Shown here: in pieces, positions 57,481 through 64,000 of the stretch
Layout: each line of letters begins with the position of its first letter
How positions within the stretch are numbered: position 1 is the stretch's first letter
Assembly: GCA_010645155.1 (NCBI GenBank)
Contig: CM021312.1
Coordinates: 10,223,189-10,287,188 of the forward strand
Length of the DNA stretch: 64,000 nt
Direction: 5' to 3'
Origin: Tigriopus japonicus
Lineage: Eukaryota; Arthropoda; Copepoda; Harpacticoida; Harpacticidae
The notes under the pieces: generated by a model
What the model was told of the DNA's origin: nothing
Databases searched by the model: none
What the model saw: the letters and a program-made list of their open reading frames with translations, nothing else
Made by a program: the position numbers and the translations under genes

Positions 57481-57730
57481 AATTGATCCTTTGAGTTTTC
57501 ACTTGCAAAACAATTATTTTGTCATTAATTTGCGGTCAATGTGATGCCACTAACAGGTAGCTTTTGTTACAAACCACACCCAAGCTATGATGTTTAAATA
57601 CTTTTCAACTAAAATAGCTTTTGACCATGATTTTTATGTCAGGAGGTGGGGCTTTTCACAACTAAGGGCAGACAAAGGAGGTGGAAAAATAAAGTATTAA
57701 AACATCGTCGTACTTGATATATGTGTATAA

Positions 57731-60532
57731 AGGAAACAGCGGAGACGAGGGAATCGACCGGTGTCGGCCCTTTTCCTCAACTGCCATGGACGGGCGAACA
57801 TGCTGCGAGTGGCTGGAGCAGGACAGTGCCTCAACAAGATCCGAGGACACGCCTTCAACTTCCTGTCCGAGAAGTGGGTCACCGAGGAGAAACACGAGAG
57901 CTGCTTTGCTGGAAAGCAGAGCTTTGTGGTTCACGCCAGAAAGCCCGCTGGGCGTGGCAGGCCCAGCGGTGGGTTGGAGCTCTACATTACCAAACGCTTT
58001 GAACCCACCCTATTCTCGTCCTCTCCTCATCACATTGCCGTGGATGCCCAAGGCTTTACCATCATTGGCGTCTACTATCAGCCAACCACGGACTATGACG
58101 ACCTCGTCTCGGACCTCACATCCATCCTCAAGAAGGTGAAGAATCCGGAGAAAGTCATCATTGGTGGTGACTATAACATCCGACCCGACTCGAGTGAATT
58201 CTCCGAACTCGCCAAGATTTTGAGTCAATGGAGAATCACTCTGCGCTCCGGCCCGGGAGTCCCAACACACACCTACTCCCGGGGCGCCTCCGTACTTGAC
58301 CACATCTTCATATCAGAAAATCTTCCATCTCCGGCCAGTTATGTTCATCAACTGGCCATTTCTGATCACCTCCCCATTTCAGTCACCTTCAAAATGCCCA
58401 GAAACTTCCATCATCTGGGCGTGACTCGAAAGGGGAGGTGCGTGGTCAATGTGCAGGAGTGTGCGGCTCAACTTGAGGCCCTGTAGTTATCCATCGACAC
58501 CCGGAAGGACTACAATCCAACTGCAGTGGCCCAAGGCATTTTGCAAGCATTCAAAGTGTCCTCTTCAGTTCAGGCGAGGAGAAGAGGACCCAAGACCCCT
58601 TGGTTCAACTCATAGCATCGAGAACTGAGGGGTCAAATGCTCCAAAAATTGCGAAACGCCAAAACGAGCCATACACCAGAGACTTGGGAGCAATATGCGA
58701 TTTCAAGGATGGAATATCACAAGTCTCTGAGGAGCGCAGAGTCGGGCCACCAAAGAATGGAAGTGGAGAACCTGCTCTCTTCATCGGCTTCGTCCAGGAT
58801 GGCGGGCTTGTACAAACGTGCAAGAAAGCCCGCCGCCAACTCGGAAATTCCGGTGAGCAAATTCCTCCTCCACTGCCAAGGACTGTTCTCATCGTCATCC
58901 GAAACAGTGGTGGAGGAGGTCCAGGTCTGCTTGGAAGAACATCATCCCCTTTTGCAGCCCTTCACGGAATCCTAGATGGATGAGGCCTTCAAGAAGATGA
59001 AGAGCAAGGCCCCGTCGACATTAGGGGTTTCTCCCTTCCAACTTGCACTTCTCCGGACCCAAATCCAACCACTCCTTCAAGATCTCTTCAGCCACGCCCT
59101 CCAAACATCTATCTTCCCACCAGACTGGATGGAGTCAGCCATCATCTTCATCCATAAGAAGGGGCCCAAGGACATTCCAAACAATCATCGGACCATTGCC
59201 TTGGAAAACCCCTTCTTGAAGATGATGTCCACCCTGCTAGCTGCCCGCTTCTCCGGATTGGCTGAGGAAAGGAATCTCCTTCCCAAGTTTCAATTCGGAT
59301 TCCGGAGAAGTCGCTCAACCACCTCGGCAGCCACTCTCCTCTACGAAATTGTGCAATCAAACATTAGCGCAAAGAGGAGAGTATATGGATGCTTTGTAGA
59401 TTTTTCCAAGGCATTCGACAGGGTGGACCAAACGCGGTTATTCTCCAAACTCCAACTGTGGGGAATTCCGCGTTCCATCTGTGTCCTGCTTGTGGACATC
59501 TACGCGGGACTCAGATGCTCCATTCGATCTGGTGAGGACCTATCCCCCTGCTACTTCACATCCATCGGCCTTCCGCAGGGGGATCCACTATCGCCAATCC
59601 TTTTCAACCTCTATGTTTCCGACCTGCCCGAGGCCCTTTCTCACCAAGGCCCCATCATCAACAACAATAGAATACAATATCTACAATATGCAGACGACCT
59701 GGTTCTCTTGGCTGATTCAGCCGTGGAATTGCAAAATGCCATCAATGCTCTCCACGGTTATTGCCAAGAGAACGGCCTTCAAGTCAACACCATCAAGACG
59801 AAGGCCATGGTTTTCCATAAAGGTCGTCTGCCTCCCACCTCCTTCCACATCAACAATAGTCCGATTGAAATCATGAAGTTTTTTAACTATGTCGGTTTCA
59901 CCTTCACCACCCAACTCTCCTTCACCAAACATCTGAACCTCGCAATAACCAAGGCCAGGGCCAGGATCGGATACATCTGCAATAGACTTCCCATCAAGAA
60001 TCTTCCTCTACCAATAGTTCTTCAACTCTTCCGGACCTACATCACCCCCATCTTCCTCTACGGCCTTCACCTCTGGCTTCCCAACTCCCCCCAATCCGCC
60101 CTCAAATCCGCCGATGCCACCTTCAACAAATTCCTCAAAAGATACCTCTGCGTGCCCCAATATGCCAATAATGCATGGACGCATTTCCTATGCGAAACCG
60201 AGCCCTTCACCATCGGGCTGGCAAGGTTAGTGTCCAACAGTGTTAGGAACCTGACCTTTCCGGAGGTGATGTCTGGACATATGCTGTCCTTTCCGGTCAA
60301 AGACTTGACAACACCTTACTGTCCTTGGCCCGACATCCCTTCGGAATATTGTTGGTCAGGCACCTTTGTCCGGCTTCCTGCCCAACTCCACCAAAGACGG
60401 GAACTGACGAAGGATCTGTTCAATCTGACCCACCCTATCTACTGCAATAACCAAGATTTTCATCATCTCCCTCTACCCAACTGTGTTTGTACCGTCTGCC
60501 AATCTCCTCTTCATTTCTTTCATGTGCACTGA
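57731..60532 (+). mobile_element. LINE: endonuclease plus reverse transcriptase, three in-frame TAGs
   Basis: A single plus-strand frame of 934 codons encodes an APE-type non-LTR retrotransposon protein. The endonuclease (57731 to about 58420) shows FLNCHGR near its start, VIIGGDYNIRPDS, THTYSRGASVLDHIF and ISDHLPISV. The reverse transcriptase (58976-60530) shows FIHKKGPKDIPNNHRTI, FVDFSKAFDRVD, GLPQGDPLSPILFNLYVSDL and the catalytic QYADDLVLL. The C-terminus ends in a CxxC...HxH motif (CVCTVCQSPLHFFHVH). The frame is interrupted only by TAG at 58484-58486, 58613-58615 and 58973-58975, with no frameshift. No ORF1 is visible, so the 5' end is probably truncated. It is noticeably richer in GC than its surroundings. 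The clade is uncertain. Confidence 0.88.
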
Positions 60533-60620
60533 AATCATTCTAGTCAACTCACCTGTGATACCACAATATAATTTGTCTATTGTAACGTTTTTTAACATTT
60601 GACAAGTCACTCGACCATTT
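60533..60620. other. LINE 3' flank
   Basis: About 90 bases between the LINE stop and the next element, including ATTTGTCTATTGTAACG. No poly(A) tail or target duplication could be assigned. Confidence 0.35.
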
Positions 60621-60662
60621 ATCAGGGTGGTTGGGGGATCAACTTTTTCGATTTATTCCCTT

Positions 60663-60845
60663 TACCCGGGGATAAACGGGATAAATTGGGGGATAAACGG
60701 GAAAAATGGGAGGATAAACGGAATAAATGGGGGAATAAACGGGATAAATGGGGGAATAAACGGGATAAATGGGGGAATAAACGGGATAAATGGGGGAATA
60801 ATAGGGATAAATGGGAGGATAAATTGAATGAACCGGTGGATAAAT
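60663..60845. repeat. 21-bp minisatellite (GGGATAAATGGGGGAATAAAC)n
   Basis: About eight to nine near-identical units of GGGATAAAxGGGGGAATAAA type run head to tail. As the unit length is a multiple of three, all frames stay open and give spurious repetitive peptides on both strands. Confidence 0.85.
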
Positions 60846-61744
60846 GAAATAAAGCCAATTTTGTTCCGATTTTGACATGTTTGAATAGTTTTTGGCATCC
60901 CTGAAAATGGCCGATCAAACTAAATGTTTAATATAAATATTGATAAAATACGTTTACAATATTTGACAGAAATAATTGTTATATATTATCAAACTAAAAA
61001 ATATGTTACCAAAAGCCTACAATTGACAGTACTTGTTGAGACGTGATGAAATTGAAGAAATCTTCCACAGTTGAAGATATCAAGGTCAGAAAACTTCATG
61101 CTCAGTGAATGTAATAGAGAGACTTCTAGAAATACGGGTAATTTGTTTGATAAAGGAGGGAATCCCCTTTATCCCCGTTATTCCCTGGAGGAAAATCCCG
61201 TTAATCCCAAAAAACGGGACGCTATATGGATGAGATAGTCTACCAACTAACCCTACAATATTCCTCCAGAGCAGACAGCCTTTATCAGATTGCAGCTGCA
61301 AATCTGCGTTTTGACTTTGGAAACACAAACAAATAAAAGCTAAAAACCTAGGAGTTTTCATTGTAGCAAGGGAAATAATTTTTGTGTGGGACTTAATTGA
61401 AAAAGCGAGATTTTGTGGGAAATATAAGCTCATATGTTTTGTCTGCATGAAGGCATGCTACAAGCATGCTTCCATTATTGACTTCAAGGGTATTTTAAGC
61501 CTGCTAGAGCATTTCTTACCAAATTTTGTGTTAAACATGTAATACGTAGAAGCTGACATTCATATGGCATCACTTTAAAAGCCTGAAAACGTTTAAAAGA
61601 CGCAAAAACGATGGAAGTCAATTGATGAAGTATGCTTCAAGCATGGATCTCAAAACACAAAACATATGACCTATTGTATTACGGAAATTTGTGAATAACT
61701 ATAAGGAACCTATATAGGAACCTATAGGAACCTATAACTTATAG

Positions 61745-61965
61745 GAAATAAGGAAGAAATGCTTGAAACGTAGGAAAAATTGCTTTTAAGGTAGGAAAAA
61801 AATGCTTGAAGAGTAAGAAAAAATTGCTTTCAATGTAGGAAAAAATGCTTGAAGGGTAAGAAAAAATTGCTTTTAAGGTAGGAAAAAAAGCTTGAAAAGT
61901 AGGAAAAAAGCTTGAAAAATAGAAAAAAGTTTGAAAACTAGGAAAAAAGCTTGAATAGTAGGAAA
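61745..61965. repeat. (GTAGGAAAAAATGCTTGAA)n minisatellite
   Basis: Roughly ten degenerate units of about 20-23 bp built on TAGGAAAAA plus GCTTGAA or GCTTTTAAG. In the 5' part, alternate units differ consistently, giving a higher-order period of about 45 bp. Confidence 0.75.
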
Positions 61966-62077
61966 ATCCCGTTTTTCCCGTTTATCCCTTTTACTACTTA
62001 AAAGAAAATCCCGTTTATCCCTAGAGGGATAAACGGGACTCTTTTTGGAGAGGATTATCCCCCCGACCAACCCTGAT

Positions 62078-64000
62078 GCGAGGTAACTAAAACGAAGGTT
62101 TAGGCCTGGTGATTGCAACAAAGCCTTTCTTATCTGCACAAATTGAAGTTGAAATAGCAATTCTTGACAATGGTTTTTCAAAAAAGTATGTTTTGTTGCT
62201 TTTATCTAAAATTTTGCTACGTCAAGTGAGAGGGTTCTTCCTAAAGGCTTTATACACAAAGAAAAGCAAAGGTCTGGAATTGAAGGTCTTCTCTGATTAG
62301 AGGGTTCCTCGGGACCCAAGTTCTGATTGGTCAATTAACACCTTGCGGCAACGTGACTAGATACGGCATGTCTTGAAAGCTTTTGTTCAAGGAAAATTGC
62401 GATTAAATTGCTTCCAATCCAATAAATACATATTGCAGATACAAATTGGCATGTTACTACATAAAGAAATTTCAACATTTTGGAGCAATTTTTTCTTTTC
62501 CTTAAATAAAGTCCAGAAACACCAATTTGGAAATGGCGTGCAAAGTGCCACCCTGTGCTCAGCAACTGAGATCCCCTGTCTTCTCCTTGGTGGCCATCTC
62601 TTTCCCCCAACACTGATCTCCCCCTGTAGGTTTGCACCAGGTGATCTCCGCCAAGGTAAACTCCCCAGCACTATATTATTATATATTATGAGTACAAAAC
62701 ATCAAAACTTTTTACAAAGGTAGGCATAACAGTCTGTAGCACTGTCAGCCTGACGACTGCCACGAATGCGCAACTTCACCAGGGCTGCCATACAATTGTT
62801 CAACAAAAAAGTCATTTCAGATGGCAATGCAATACGTAGCGTAAGCTGTAAGCTGAGATCATGAGCGTCAAATTGGTAGTAAATAGTGCATAGGTAAAGT
62901 TGCCTCAAACAGGTCGAACCCAAGAACCACAGTACAATGGAACCAACGTCTTGGGACCAAAATGGCACATGCGCATACTCTTTTCTTATAGCGCTCTACT
63001 CCAGACTATTCCCCAGGAAAATCAACACGGACGTGGTAACGGGCCCCCATGTGCCCTCACTTGTTCCCACTTCATGTAATACCGTCCTCCTTGCCCATAC
63101 CCATATATGGATTTGAAGCAAGCAAGCATCTTTTTCTGACTTAAATACGGATGTTTTTTGACCCCAAAAATATCTAATTTAATTACCAAAGAAATATACT
63201 TACCTTTTTAGAAAGGTCAGAACTACTTGTCACCATTTTTGGTTGGAAACCTGGCAATTTGAATCAGCAACGCCAGGTGGCTGTTTGGGTGTCACTTGTT
63301 GCAAAAGGGCAATTTGAATCTTGATGTCCAAGATTTGGCGAAATCTTCAATCCAGAGATTGCATCATTTTTTTCTTGTAGGAGCTGCATTTTTTCTCTTT
63401 TAAATCTGTCAGGGAAATTTCGAGGCCCCAATGTAATCAATTATTTATTTCCCACCCACGTTTATTTCCATTTCTTGTTTGCTTATTTCCCTCGAATTAA
63501 TCATGTAAAGATACAAAAATTGCGAGATTTTTACGATTAGCAGACTTTAGTGAGGAAAAAACAATTTGCGCACGTGTTTGTGGACCCTAATTAGAAGGAC
63601 TACCTTTTTTCTCCACGAGACATTCATTTCGATACAAGCAAAATATCCTATGGACGGTATTCACAGCAGGATTTCATGCCACCAAGGTTGCATGATTTTC
63701 CACGAACATTGCGTACGCTCCCGAAATTTGCTTTGAAAGTATATGTTTTCTATTTCTTCACTCGCAAATGAAGAAAGTCTGCAAATAATGGTTTTAGAGT
63801 TATTAATATGAAAAGTTATCATATTCTATCAAAGTTAAGTAAAATAATTTTGACAGTTATGCTAACTTTGCATCTTTTGTGTTCTGAGCTCTCTTTAATA
63901 AAGTTCCAGTCTTGTTTTGATGAAACTAACGGACCTAAATGTACTGTACTGCTACAATTGCTACCCATCATTCCACTTGTGTCTTTTAATTCTCCTCTGA
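62078..64000. other. No gene recognised
   Basis: Overlapping short frames at 62335-62723 on both strands and at 62702-62968 show no domain. No repeats shared with the rest of the window were noticed. Confidence 0.45.

Larger units (their letters stand above)
60621..62077. mobile_element. Inverted-repeat element loaded with minisatellites
   Basis: The left end ATCAGGGTGGTTGGGGGAT and the reverse complement of the right end (ATCAGGGTTGGTCGGGGGGA) are inverted repeats, and GGATAAACGGG words follow on both sides. The CAGGG start recalls hAT-type MITEs, but no 8-bp duplication is visible. Related end-like sequence at about 61190-61250 suggests a nested or duplicated end. No protein is supported; frames here are translations of the tandem repeats. 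Confidence 0.65.

Noticed and set aside
60599..60918. Four long open frames on both strands with repetitive peptides
   Set aside because: They are translations of a 21-bp tandem repeat, whose unit length keeps all frames open.

Overview
This window looks like nuclear DNA from an arthropod, most likely a crustacean such as a copepod. The DNA is AT-rich, short introns are 57-72 bp, three TTAGG units occur in tandem, and the only well-supported host genes are membrane-anchored FkbM/Star-like genes in tandem. The organism call is an inference. One assembly gap (69 N) lies at 28628-28696. Most of the window is non-coding or transposon-derived.

Layout. 1-15.7 kb: no convincing gene; two small MITEs (4.5 kb; 5.9 kb with a perfect 8-bp target duplication) and a ~580-bp dispersed repeat (11.6-12.2 kb). 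15.7-17 kb: an unassigned possible minus-strand exon, a frameshifted fragment resembling an ionotropic-receptor ligand-binding domain, and a small unknown ORF. 20.3-25.2 kb: a ~1-kb foldback palindrome, two hAT-type MITEs and a pogo-like MITE. 26.0-30.9 kb: gene A, a four-exon FkbM/Star-like gene whose intron 2 carries a MITE and a minus-strand LINE. 33.4-36.2 kb: MITE, a relic of a YqaJ-type nuclease, LINE pieces and a tRNA-derived SINE. 37.0-39.1 kb: a three-level nest (MITE split by LINE, LINE split by a 449-bp palindromic MITE). 39.3-39.7 kb: exons 1-2 of a second FkbM/Star-like unit (B) with no FkbM exons of its own. 41-43.5 kb: foldback element, minisatellite, hAT remnants and a second exactly 449-bp MITE. 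44.1-56.0 kb: gene C, a complete four-exon FkbM/Star-like gene whose two ~5-6 kb introns hold ionotropic-receptor-like relics, LINE pieces, hAT MITEs and a minus-strand Gypsy-type gag/protease fragment with a tRNA-Trp-type primer site. 57.7-60.5 kb: a nearly intact LINE (endonuclease plus reverse transcriptase) in one frame broken only by three TAG codons. 60.6-62.1 kb: an inverted-repeat element packed with minisatellites. 62.1-64 kb: nothing recognised.

Genes A and C have the same architecture: a short membrane-anchor exon, a linker exon ending in a DPSMGQGQ motif, a 135-codon FkbM core exon and a C-terminal exon, all joined in phase 0. Because B's two 5' exons end in phase 0 upstream of gene C, they may be an alternative 5' cassette for C or the remains of a truncated duplicate. 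Splice junctions were placed by eye, by comparing the paralogues with each other.
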